Origin: Ophiocordyceps camponoti-saundersi (nom. inval.)
Lineage: Eukaryota > Ascomycota > Sordariomycetes > Hypocreales > Ophiocordycipitaceae
DNA: 64,000 nt
NCBI GenBank assembly: GCA_003339415.1
Contig: PDHQ01000027.1
Coordinates: forward strand, 186,001-250,000
Reading direction: 5' to 3'
The translations under genes and the position numbers were made by a program. The stretch's first letter is position 1; every line of letters starts with the position of its first letter. The notes beneath the pieces were generated by a model. It did not search any database. It was not told where the DNA came from and saw nothing but the letters and a program-made list of their open reading frames with translations. Shown piece by piece: positions 13,632-25,436 of this stretch.

Positions 13632-16600
13632 CTTAACTTTTTCTTTTTATAAAAAGATATACTAAATAAAAAGGTATTATATAAAGAAAAAACTCCGTCT
13701 TCCTAAAAGGTAGATATTTCTAAAGAAAAATAGTTATATAATATTAAATAAGTATATAATTAAAAAAATCTCTAAAAGTAAATAACGCTTATAATACCGT
13801 AATAAAAAAAGATAAAGAAAATAAGCTATTAGCTAAAAAATAAAAGTTAGGTTATTATATAATCTAATTTATAATATATTTTTATAAAATTTTATTATAA
13901 AAGTCTCTTATAGTTATAATATTAAGAGAAATAGGTAGAAAACTAACTTTCTATAACCTTATACTAAAAATACTAAAAAATATTACGAAAAATAGGAATT
14001 AAAAATCGGATTCTGCCGCCTCTTACCGCCTTTAAAGGGGTATAAAAACCCCTCCTCGCTCCCTCTCTCTCTCTCTCTTTTTCTTTTTTTTTTCTTCTTT
14101 TTTTTTTAAGCTAATTAACGAAGATAATAATAATAACTAAAAAGATTTTTAATATAGATTAATAAGTTATACGATATACTTAAGTTATTTTTATTAATAG
14201 TTATTAATTATATAATATACTTTCTTATCTTAATAGTATTATAGCTTATTAACTTAAGTTTTACTAAGTTTATATACTTTATAATAAAAAAGATAACTAG
14301 CGCTTTATATAGTAAATATCCTTAAATATAAAAAAGAAAGGTTTAGCTATTATACGATAGTAATACTAATAGAGGAGTAATAAGCGGAGATCTAACTAAT
14401 AGCTATACCGTTATCTAATATTTTTATCCGCTTCGATAATATTTAAAATCTTAAGTATATTAAAGCTATTATTATCTAATACCTAAGTTATTTTCTAGCG
14501 GTTTTATTTATAAATTATAGGGGGGTAATAGCTAAATTATATTATATTTACGCTAAAAATCCTTACCTATTTAATATATATTAGATAAATAGTAATAAGG
14601 CCTATATTACTTATATATAGCGGTCTTATATAATAAGATACTCCTTTATATAATAAGGCTAAGTATTATAGACTCCTAGGCTAGTATTTTATACCTTAGT
14701 AACTACTTTTATTAAGTTGCCCGATAGCTAGTAGCGGGGACGGGTAATAGTAATACTAAGCGAAGCGCCTCCTAACGCGGAGGAGTATATTACTATCTCG
14801 GATAATAAGTAATAGGGGCGGGGGTAGAAAAGAAGTAATAGTAAGGTTAGATAATAAGGAAAAAAATAAAAAAATAAAAAAATTAGGTATTTAAGACTTA
14901 TAGTTTTATTTTAAAATTAAGCGTAAGGGTTAGATAATATTTAGAAAGAATTAATAGTAATTTTCGTATAAAAATAATAGAAAAAAAACGTAAAAATATA
15001 AAGAAAAATAGAAAAGTAAGGATAGAGGGTTAAACGAAGTAAAGATATAGGAAAGAAAAAAGTATAAGTCTTATATAACTTAGGTAAGCTATTAGATAAT
15101 AGCTTTAATTCGTAACTTATAGGAATTTATAGAAATAAAAGTTAATAAGGCTAAGTTAGGGCTATCCTTAATATAAGCGTTAGCTAGGTTATTTTTACTA
15201 TTAATCTATTATATTTCTAAAATTTCCTTACCCTTATATAACTTACGAATAGCTATAATATTAATTATTAGCTATTTTTCTATTATTAAGCTAAGCCTTA
15301 TAAGGTAGTTATATAATAAACGTAAGTTTATATAAAAAATAAGGGGGATTAGAGGCGTGCTTAGGGATTATATAATAGCTTAAATAGTTAAGTAAAAAGC
15401 TAGGCTAATATTAACGCCGTTTACTATACCGTAAAGTTCGCTTACTAAGATACTTTAAGTAACCTTTTTATATTTCGTAAAGGTTTAATAGAAGATATTA
15501 CCTTATATAATAAATAAGTTAGAGGATTAGTTTTCTTTATTAAGGATAATTAAAGTACTAAGCTATAAGGTAAGGTCCTTATTATTCGCGAATAACTTAT
15601 TTATAAAAATAAATAATTTCGTATAAGATAAGTTAAGCGGAATAAACTGTAAACTATAGGTAGTATTATTAATCTATTACTAGATATATTTATTAAGAGC
15701 TAAAATATTCTACGAGGAAGGATTAGTTACTTAAGCGGCTATTATAAGGTTATACGATACCTCTAGTTAATAGGTAGAAGTAATATATACTTCTCGGGCT
15801 CGCTAGCTAATAAAGTCTTATAAGGTAATATTAGCGGTTAGGTTAATAATATAGAGGCCTTTTACTTATCTTTTCTATATAAGAACGATATCGTACGATT
15901 CGCGCGTAATATAATTACCGTTAAAGTTAATAGATAAGCTATTAGTAAGGAATATTTTAAGCTTCGTATAAAGCTCTGCCTATTTTAACTTATTTTCCTT
16001 AAGTTTAGAGAATATATTAAATATAAAAGAGAATATATCGTCCGTTTATAAGCTTATTATTCCGAATAAGTCGGGGCTAGCTATTATAAATAAAAGATAT
16101 AAATTATATAAAGAGGGCATTATATAAAAGTTCGTACGATAATAATTATAATATATTTTAAACTAATATAATTCTAATTCTACTAGCTTATATAGCGGCT
16201 TCTTAATATATAAAAGAGTATAGGGTAAATATTAATCTTATAGTTTTTTAGGAAAGTATATATATATTATATAACTTAAAAGATTAGTAAACTATATATA
16301 TGCTTACGTAATATCTCGTAATTCGCCTTAGTAGTTATATAACTTTATAAGGGTAAGTTTAAGGGTAAGAAGAAGGCGCTATAATATATATAGAATTATA
16401 GGTAATTACGTAAGTATTTTTTCCTTACCGTTATCGCTATACCTTTAAATAATAAGCTAGGATTTCTTATAAGGTTTATTATTTAGATTCTTTACCTCTT
16501 ATATAAGACGCGTTTTAAAAATATATCTTATAAGGTCTAAGGAAAAGTTATATTAGATAAAAGTAAAAACTTTTTATATAGAGAGGGTATTAATTTCCTT

Positions 16601-19600
16601 ACGGTTAAAAGCTTTAAATAGTTATCCTAAGGTAATAATAATACCTTATTACTATAATTATATAGTAAGTATATAATTATCTTTTTCCTTTATAATAACG
16701 AATATAGAGGGAAAAGCTTCGTATAAGTTTTTATTATATAAAGGTATAATTAAGATCTTAAACTATACTTTTTTCTTTATAAGTATAATAAGGAGGAAGC
16801 GGAGATAAGGTTTAACTTATATTATATAAAATTTAGTTAGTCTTATAAGGAGTTTAAAAATAATATCCTAGCTATCGAAATTAGAAATATAGAAAAGATT
16901 TTACTATTTATCCTTTTTACGCTAAATAAGAACTTCGCTTTAAAAAGGAAGCGATAAGATATTATATAAGTTAAGTTTATTTCGGGTATAGAGAGCGCGT
17001 AAAATATCCGCTTAAGCTTTAATTTATTATACCTATTTTATAGCGCGCTAAATCGCTTAGGCTCTCGTAATAATATTAAGGGCTAAGGGTAAGTTATATA
17101 AAATATTAAGGTAAGCGCTAAAAATAAGAAATATCGGGATAAAGCTATTTAGTTTAGCTATATTATTAATAGCCTTAATAGCTATTTAAAAGATAGTTAT
17201 ATTATCGGTCTTAATATTAATTTCCTATTATAAGATATTATACGCCCGCTTAAGGGGGGCGTATATATATTTAACCTTACTAATCGCCTAATACGCTTTA
17301 ATAGCTATTTTTTTATATATAATACTAAGTAGTTTCGTATTCGTACGAAACTCTAAAAAGGAAAAATTAATCTTAGCGTTATAAGAGATAATATCTAATA
17401 AGCCTTAATATATATAAATCTAGCATTTATATAAGGTATTCTAAATATCTACCGCCGATATATTTTATATAAAGGCGGTTACTTAGAAAAATATAGCTTC
17501 GTTAATAGTATATAGGACTAGCTTACTACTAAGGTAAAAGATATCGATAATTAGTAAGTAGTTAAAATTATAGTTATCTTTAAAGGAGAATTTAAATTAC
17601 TAAAGTTTTAAGTTATATAATTAGTATTAGTAATATAAATATTAAATTAACTTAAGGGCTACGGGGGTTATATCCGAAAAACTAGCTTTTTTTAATAAAT
17701 TATAAAGCTATTATATATAAGGGTAGCTAAAATATTAGTAAAGCTATTATAACTTTTATTTTATATAATATAATATAAATTCTTATTTTAAGATATTAAA
17801 GAATAGATATCTTTACTTCCTAATAATAGGAACTATTATATTATTATATTATACGATAATATCCCTTATATTATTATAGAAAGTATAAAAGCGGTCGGTA
17901 TTTTTAAAATAGAAAAGGAACGGGGTAGAAATATTAAGAATATAGTAAAGGACTTTACTAAGGGGGTTTCGTACGATAATAGTTCCGATTAGCTTAGTAA
18001 GTTCTAAAAAGCTAAAATAAATTATATTTTTAATTAAGGTCTAGTTAATAGTTATATAAGGGTATTCTTAGATATAAGCTTTTACTTATAGTTTACTTAC
18101 GGTTAAGATTTACGTAGCTCTTATATCTTAGAGCTTATTTTAGTACGTTATACGATATATATTAGAAAAGAGGAATTATTCCGCGGAAACCGCTAGGGCC
18201 TTTAGTTAATAGATATTATCGCCGGTAAGGCGGTATATATAGGCCGCTATAATAAAGAATAAAACCGCGTTTTCGCCGCTAATAATTTCTTTTTTAATAT
18301 CGGATTCTTCGTTATATAACTATAAAAACTAGGAAACTTATTTATTAAAACTTTCGTATAATAAGAGGAATATACTAAATTTTTCCTTTATAAGGGGGTC
18401 TTAGCTAGTTTTTTTATAACTAGTAAGGTACTATTTACGTACGCGTTAGATATTATTTAACTTATAATTTATAAATTAATATCTTTTTTTTTATATACGA
18501 AATACCTTTATATTATATAAGGTTAGAATTAGTATTACTATAGGGAAAAATATTATATAAGGGGCGATTATCGTTAGCGGGGAGTAAAAAAAGATTATCT
18601 AAGGTTCGTATAATATTTATTATAATTAAAATAGCGTTATTTAATAAAAAACTAGTTAGTAATTTTATCTATAGCGATAATAAAAAAGGAATAGAGGCAA
18701 TTAATAAATATTTCGTACGATATATCTTAGAATATTATAGCTAATTTAAGTTTTAGAATACTATAATAAGCTTATATAATAGTAATAAAAAGTTACTTTT
18801 CTCCTTAATAGTTAGGTTTAAGGGCTTATTAAATAAGTTAAAGTTTATTAAGGAGGGTATTAAGTAAATCTATTATAGTTTTATCGGGGTTTTCTTATTA
18901 TACGATATTAAAAGAAAAAGTAATCTAATCTATTTAATATAACGAATAATTTATATAAGTATTAAAATATATATTTAAAAAAGTATAAATTTTATCTTAT
19001 CGTTTATCCGATCTAATAAAGTATAAATAATAATCCTAAACTTTATCTAAAAGGATATCTAAAAAAATAGCATAAAATTAATCTTTCGTTATACTAATAT
19101 AAGAGTAATAGCTAATAAAAATCTTAGCTTTATCGATTAGTATATTATATAGCCGCCCTATATAATTCTAATCTTTTCGCTAACTTTTAAAGAAGGCGGT
19201 AACCTTATTTAGGGAGATTAGTTTATTTACTACTTTTCGTATTAATAATAATATATAAACTTATACGATACCTATTAAAGCTTAATTTATTAGTTCTAGA
19301 AAGGTTTAAGTTAGGGTTACCGAGAGTAGCTATATATTTAAGTTATATAAAGTAATTAACTCCTATATATAAGTTATACGAAATAGGGGTTTAGCTAAGA
19401 TATTTTATAATAGCTATATTAAGATATATCTTAACTTAGGGGGCTATACTAAATATAAAGTTTATATTATATAATTTAGAAAAGTTAGTTCGGAAAAAAG
19501 GGGGTAATTTAACTATATAAAAAGGGCTCCTTATAGGTTAGGGCGTAAAGCGTTTTCTAGTTTAGTCTTAAGGAGTTATATAAAATATTTAATTAATATG

Positions 19601-20303
19601 CCGTTTCCGATAAGCGGGATATATCGTACGATTATAATTTAAGTTAGTTTTTCTAAGAATATATAGTAGATATATTTTAGCTAGTAATAGGTTTATTCCT
19701 AAAGTTCTAATTAGATTATATAAAGAAAGTTATCCTTATAGAGGTTAAAATAAATAATATCGTATATTTACCGAGTAATAAATATTATTAATTTAACCTT
19801 ATTAGGAGGTTATATAAAGTTAGGTTATATATCCTAATAAACCGGATTTATATTTTAAGTTTAAATATAAAAGTTAATTTCGCTTCTTTTTATTATTTCG
19901 TTATACGAAGCTAAAGTTTAGTTTATTACTATTATTATAATTAATATATTTATTACTTCCTATTTAACTTTTAAAGTTATAGAAGCTATATTATCGTTAT
20001 TATATTTCTAAAACGCTATTAAGGGTAATATCGTGCGACTAGCAAAAAGTACTAGGCTAAATATAGCTTTTCGGTAAGGACTTTATTATTAGTAAGTATC
20101 GTACGTTACCTTAATCTTTTAGTCTTAATAGTAATATTAGGTAAAAATAGCTTTTTAGTAAGAACTAATATCGAGAAGTAAGGTAAAAGTATAGATATCG
20201 GTTAATAGCGGGTATAGGGGCTTTTTAATATTATATAATACCTATCTCGTTACTTTAGCTAATTTATAGTTAACTAATAATAACTAATATAACTACTAAT
20301 TAA
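13632..20303. other. Interior of the 7.27-kb nested element, unclassified
   Basis: Degraded, AT-rich sequence in which many CpG-containing words survive, notably a recurrent CGTACG hexamer. A TATA-like box and CT microsatellite lie at 14041-14110. A coding-like segment with Pro/Glu-rich character is seen around 14.72-14.83 kb on the + strand. A 9-bp perfect hairpin stem lies at 17239-17265. No known retroelement domain was recognised, so the class (Copia, Gypsy, DIRS or non-autonomous) is undetermined. Confidence 0.4.
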
Positions 20304-20604
20304 TATTAAGTAGTCTTTATATATATATATAGGTAAGAGAAAGTAAAGGTAACTTATATTAAGTATAATTAGAGATAGATACTTTTCCTTTATCGTACGA
20401 GGGAGAGCGGCTATATAGCTAGATAATACTCTACTTCTATACCCTCTTTCTTTTTATCTAAGCTACCTTTTACCTCCTAAGTCGTACGAGGTATAACTTA
20501 GGTAGTAATATATATTTTATTAGAGGCTTCCTTATATCTGTGCTATCCTCTATATATATATCGTATAGTAGATATAAAGGGGTATAGAGAGATAATATCT
20601 AATA
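20304..20604. repeat. Right LTR of the 7.27-kb nested element
   Basis: The 301-bp repeat is homologous to 13331-13631 over its whole length, with mostly C/T and A/G differences. The sequence between it and the outer 3' LTR (20605-20919) belongs to the outer element. Confidence 0.8.
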
Positions 20605-20910
20605 TATACCTTAATATATAAGCGAAGATTAACTAAGCTATTAATAAGTATTTAATTATATAAGAATAAGCTTAAAAAAGGAAGCCTTAAAGTAATATAT
20701 TAATAGTAAGAAAGTAGTATAAATATTAAAGTTGCTATATTTAGGGGCTTAAGCTTAAAGAAAAATAACTAAAATTTCCTTATTATTTTTTTTACTAATA
20801 ATCCTTACTACCTTTTATCTTACCGCGCTTATATATATTTTATTTAAGTTATAAGAAGAAGTTAGTTATTATTAAGAAAAAGGGTTAGTTATTTATTATA
20901 GCGCGCGCTT

Positions 20911-20919
20911 AGGGAGGAG
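20911..20919 (+). other. Polypurine tract of the Gypsy-type element
   Basis: AGGGAGGAG lies immediately upstream of the right LTR (start 20920). This is the expected position of the plus-strand primer, and it fixes the outer element in + orientation. Confidence 0.75.
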
Positions 20920-21535
20920 TTTAGTAGCGGTAAAAAATATACCTTAAGAGAAATAACGCTAAATTAAGATAATATATTATTAAGGGTATATATAAACTAT
21001 AATTAAATAGTCCCTTAAGTTTTTTTAGTTTTTAGATATTTTAATACTTAAGGATTAAAAAAGTAATAATAATAAGATAAGAGCTATTACTAAGTATATA
21101 GCGTAATTTAGTTTCCTCGTTAGAGGAGCCGAATTAAGTAAGAATTAGTTTTTAAGCTTATTTTCTTAGCTATTTTAAAAATTATATATTATTAATTAAG
21201 TCTTAAAAAAAACTTAAGGTAAAAACTTTACTAAACGGAATTATAACTTTATTTTAAATTTTATATTTTTATATTCTAAATTACTAATTTAAATATATAT
21301 TCTAAAATCTTTAATATTTAATTAAATAGTTCTTATCTTCCTTACTCTTTCTTTTCTTATCTTTATATAAGAAAATAATTTCCTATTATCCCCCTTATAG
21401 AGAATTACTATCTAGCCCCTCTTTTTATAGCTAGAGATCCCCCTTTATATTAGTTAAAGACTTTAGTTACCTAAGAAGTTACGCCCCTTAAGTACCTACT
21501 ACGCTCGCTTAGGGTGTCCTTCTTCCCCTGCTAAA
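20920..21535 (+). repeat. 3' LTR of the Gypsy-type element
   Basis: A 616-bp direct repeat, equal in length to 44-659. Homology starts at TTTAGTAGC right after the polypurine tract and ends at CTGCTAAA (21528-21535), after which the two copies diverge. Confidence 0.85.
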
Positions 21536-24500
21536 GTACTTAGATTAGGTATTATAAGGAAAAAGTAATACTAGCTAAATAGCTAATATAAGCTTTTAGA
21601 TTAAATTTACTTTAAAGGCCTTTTACTACTTTTCTTATTATAAGAAACGCCTTATAACTATAAGCTTTAATATATTTTAAGTTTTAAATAAGATAATCTT
21701 ATAAATAACCCTCTTATTAAGGGTTATAAGTTTTAAGCTAATAAAGCTTTTACTTAATTAGCTATATTACTACCCCCCTATTTACTTTATAAGGTGTTTT
21801 ATTAAAAAAGTAAATAGTTATTTATATAGCTATTAGCTATATATTATAAAAGTAGCTTAATTATATAAGGAGGTAAGTAGCTATATAAATTATAATACCC
21901 CCTAACTTTTCTATATAATTATTTTAGTATATATATATATTAGAGAGGTAAATTAAATTTTAATACTTTTAAATACTATATTATCTTAGAAAGCCTTAGT
22001 AAAAAAGGCCTTCTTATAATTAATTAAGATAATAGATATTTTTAAATTATAAGCTTAAGCGATATAGGCCGTAAACTTAACTTAAATAAATAATAGATTT
22101 ATCTTATAAGGAATATCGTAGCCTCTCTTTTCCTTTATAAAGCGGTAAGTAAAAAGGGCTAGATAATTTAATTTATTATATTCTATACTTATATAAAATA
22201 AATCGAAAAAGATAATAGCTTAGGGGCGTTAAGGCTATAAGGCTTAATAAGGTATTTATAATCTCTTTTTCCTAAGTTTAGTAATAGTATAAATCTTATA
22301 ATTAGTTATTAGGATAGCCTTATTAATATTAACTCTTAATAACTTACTTAGTAAAGCTTATACCTTAGTATAATAAAGTTATAAGATAACTATATATAAA
22401 AAATAACTATAAGGTCACGTAAGTATTATAAAGCTATTACGATATAATACCGAAACTAGTCGGAAGATATATAATATACTTCTAGTTATAATAGAATAGT
22501 TAGATACGGAAAGTAAGTCCTTAAACTACGCTAGGGTCCTAGATAAGACCCCGGGAGTCGTAGTTCGTATCGCGAGGAGTTCGCTCCTAAGTCGTGATCC
22601 CCTCGTATATAGTTCGTAGTAGTTTCTAGTATTATAATTCGGCAAGAATTAGCTTTGCTCTTAATATAACTCCTAAAGTGAACCTCTATAATCTATACTT
22701 ATATACTTATCTTTCTCTCTTCTAACCTAATTATCGCTATCTCTCTTCTTTAATATATCTTGCATAGGCTTCCCTTATACTTAGCTTTTAAATAGCTTAT
22801 TTAAATATATTATAAGTTTTTATTTATCTTAATAATAAGTTAAGAAACTTATAAGTTAACTAAGGCTATTAAGGTTAGTTTAATAACTTATAGCTAAAGC
22901 TACTTAATCTTTATAACTATATAATAAAAAATTATATTATTCCTTAAATTATAAAGTTTACCCGTAAAGTTATTTTAAGTATAATTTTTTTTATAAAAAC
23001 TATTAAAAAGATAAAATTAATATTAAAATTAAAATTATATTTAATATTTATAAAAATTATATAATAACTTATTTTTATTATTAAAGTAACTATATTTACT
23101 TTTTTAATAATAACCTTAATTATAATAATAGTAAGATTAGCTTATTTATTTAAGTTAAAAATATCGAACTAGTTAAGGGAGTTAAAAATATATATTAAGT
23201 ACCTTTTATTAAGGAGAACGCTATCTTTTATCTTTATAACTTTCGAAAAGGGATTCCCTAAAGCTATAAAGATATTTAAGGTCTCCTTATCCTTTTATTA
23301 GCTAGTAATTCCTTTATTATCTTTTTTTTATTTATTAACTTTTTATTAAGTTAATTAATTATAAGCTATTTTATTAGTAATTTATTAAAGAAAGTTATTA
23401 TTAAGATTAACTTAATTTAGTAAAAAAAGAGGGATTAAGTTAGGGAGGATATAAAAATACTACTTTTAGTAATTTTCCTTTTTTTTAAATTTTAGAAAAT
23501 ATATTTAGCTATATTAAGTATAAACCTAAGTATTATACTTTTTAAGGTTTTTATAATTTACTTATATAAAGAAAGAAAAAAAAGCTTATAATACTAAGCG
23601 GCTATTTTAATCTTTATTTTATAAGGTATTTATTTTTTTTTATTATTTAAGATTATTATAAATAATAAAAGCTATTTTTTTCTTAGTTTTATTAAGTTTA
23701 AAAGCCTTATAATTAGCCCTTTTAAATTCCTAAAAGATTTTAATAAATTAAGAGGCTTTTTTATAAACTTTTTTATAAATATCTTTAAAATTATATTATA
23801 TTATTTAAATAAATAAAGGATATTAATCCTTTATTATATAAATAAAATACTTAATATATACTTTATTTATAAACTTTATATTATTTAAATATAAGTAAAT
23901 CTACTAAGCTTAAATTAATTAAGTTACCTAGCTATTAATATCCTTTTTTAAAAGATTTTAGGAAAAAAAATCTTATAATTTATTTTTAGCTAGCTTATAT
24001 TTAGTAATATTTCTAAGCTATATAAAAGCTTAAAAAATAACTAATTTCTCCTTAAGGGAGAAATCCCCTTAAATTAAAATTTAATAAGTAAATAAAAAGC
24101 TTACCTAGATAAAAAGGTTTATCTTTTCTAATATTTTTTTTATTTTATAATATTTTTTTAAATCTTTTTAGAAATTAGGAAAAATAAATATTTTATATTT
24201 TTCTCTTAATAATTAAAAAATCTTAGAATTAAGGGGCGTTTCGCTCCTTATATAACCCCTTATAGTTATTAAAAGGATTTCTAGCTAAGGTAGCTTTATA
24301 AAAATTTCTTATAATTCCGGGTTAATAAAGGACTAAATATTATAGCCCTAAGCTATATTAATTATATCTTAATAATAATTAGTTTAATTCTTAAAATATT
24401 TAAAAATAAAAATAAGCTTTATAAATATTAAGAAATTTATTATTATATTATTATATTATTATTTTATTATTATTAAAGTTATTATTAATTATTAAATTTA

Positions 24501-24830
24501 AAAATTAATAAATATTATAATAGCTTTACTTTTTAAAAAAAGCTTATTAAAAATAAGTTAAATTAATTAATTATAAAATATAAGATATATAAATAATAAA
24601 ATTAAATAAATAAAATTAAAAAGTATTAACTAAGCTTATAACTATTAGATAAGGAGGAGGTATATAAATTATATTAAATAATATATTTACTTTTTTAAAA
24701 TAAAGGGAATTATCGTTATCTTTATATAAATAATAAGGACTATCCGTATTAGCTTTTTTAGCTATAATCCCCTTATAAATAAGCCTTTATTCTTATAGCT
24801 TATATATTGCCCCGGATATAGCCCCTTTCC
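21536..24830. other. RIP-degraded gene-free DNA between the retrotransposon and the gene island
   Basis: AT-rich sequence almost lacking CpA/TpG, with no intact reading frame or recognisable domain. The exception is 22490-22780, listed separately. Composition changes sharply to normal at about 24.83 kb. Confidence 0.6.
22490..22780. other. Less-mutated patch with a strong stem-loop
   Basis: This 290-bp patch is richer in G+C than its surroundings and still contains CA and TG (for example GGCAAG, AGTGAACC, TTGCATAGG). It holds a perfect AGGAG-TTCG-CTCCT hairpin (22575-22588) inside a second helix ATCGCG/CGTGAT (22569-22574 with 22593-22598, one G-T pair). The motif TAGTTCGTA flanks it on both sides (22561-22569 and 22609-22617). 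I do not recognise an RNA family. Confidence 0.4.
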
Positions 24831-25436
24831 TAATAGGAATTCCGTTTCCTAGGCTGCGGATCCGTTGCTATAATATCTGCACGCCTTATAGGATGATAAA
24901 AACACACGCCTAGCCCACTCTTGTCTTAGCCCTCTGACATATACTACGCCACGTTTATAGCTGCAAGAGAGAAGTACTATAGAGCTTAATAATCGTTGTG
25001 GGTCAGCGGTAACGTGACCGGCGTTACCACTGTTAAAGGGATATATACCTACCTGCACACTCTCATACACAAAACAATCACTCCGCTTATTCTTTATTCC
25101 ACGTGACCTTCCGATTCCGGCAGAATCCCTCTGAGATGATGATAGGAGGCCCCAATGGAGGGGCGTATGTAGGTAATCAGAAATAAGGACAGCGTAAGCC
25201 TTACTGACTCGATAAGTGCACGATACAGTGCATGGTACAGTGCATAGTTAATTGTAGCACGGCAGACATTCGACTGCGAAATAGAGCCTGGGCAACTTTA
25301 TACTGGGTATGTTGGTGACGGCGAGAGTCATTTTCCCATCTCGTTGACACTCCTCCTCTATCTTCCTGTCACTGCCCTGTCGTCGTCGGCGTCTTTCTCC
25401 ATCAAAGGCCAAGCGACTTTGTCGCCAATCCCCGTC
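24831..25436 (+). promoter_or_regulatory. Upstream region of the DnaJ/TPR co-chaperone gene
   Basis: Composition is normal from about 24.83 kb and no convincing gene lies here, so it probably contains the promoter and 5' leader. Visible elements are CACGTG at 25100-25105 (in CCACGTGACC), a related AACGTGACC at 25011-25019, and three tandem 12-bp units at 25215-25250. ACGTG cores are used by bZIP factors including the unfolded-protein-response regulator, which would suit an ER chaperone gene. That link is inference. Confidence 0.4.
25215..25250 (+). repeat. Three tandem 12-bp units upstream of the DnaJ gene
   Basis: The units are AGTGCACGATAC, AGTGCATGGTAC and AGTGCATAGTTA, back to back and slightly diverged. 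They end about 186 bp upstream of the proposed start codon. Confidence 0.7.

Larger units (their letters stand above)
13331..20604. mobile_element. Second nested LTR element, 7.27 kb
   Basis: Direct repeats of identical length (301 bp) lie at 13331-13631 and 20304-20604. They begin TATTAA(A/G)TAGTC and end AATAT(T/C)TAATA, consistent with TG...CA termini after RIP. The 5-bp flanks are TATAT (13326-13330) and TATAC (20605-20609), which fits a target duplication with one C/T change. The interior is about 6.7 kb. Near its left end is TATAAAAA (14041-14048) followed by a CT-rich tract, suggesting a + promoter. A pyrimidine tract right of the left LTR could instead be a reverse-strand polypurine tract, so orientation is open. 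I could not recognise reverse transcriptase or integrase. Confidence 0.78.
44..21535 (+). mobile_element. RIP-degraded Ty3/Gypsy-type LTR retrotransposon carrying two nested LTR elements
   Basis: Direct repeats of identical length (616 bp) bound the element at 44-659 and 20920-21535. Each begins TTTAGTAGC and ends CTGCTAAA, and they differ mainly by C/T and G/A transitions. A polypurine tract abuts the right repeat, so the element reads on the + strand. The flanks GCAC (40-43) and GTAC (21536-21539) could be a 4-bp target duplication with one transition. Inside, in order, are a Gag-like relic (about 1480-2460), reverse transcriptase (about 4990-5360), RNase H (about 5650-6200) and the integrase C-terminus (to 9315). 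RNase H before integrase is the Ty3/Gypsy order. Reading frames are broken mainly by TAA/TAG where CAA, CAG or TGG would be expected. Insertions at 6328-8111 and 13331-20604 inflate the span; without them it is about 12.4 kb, still long for this class. Confidence 0.88.

Noticed and set aside
1..24830. AT-rich block as mitochondrial DNA inserted in the nucleus
   Set aside because: No mitochondrial genes are readable, while LTR pairs, retrotransposon pol relics and selective CpA/TpG loss explain the composition.
24849..25070. Short minus-strand open frame at the island edge
   Set aside because: 73 codons, no motif, spans the compositional transition and the likely promoter of the DnaJ gene.
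25344..25436. N-terminal extension of the DnaJ protein by 31 codons
   Set aside because: The frame is open but starts at TTG, not ATG, and it would bury the signal peptide that begins at the ATG at 25437.
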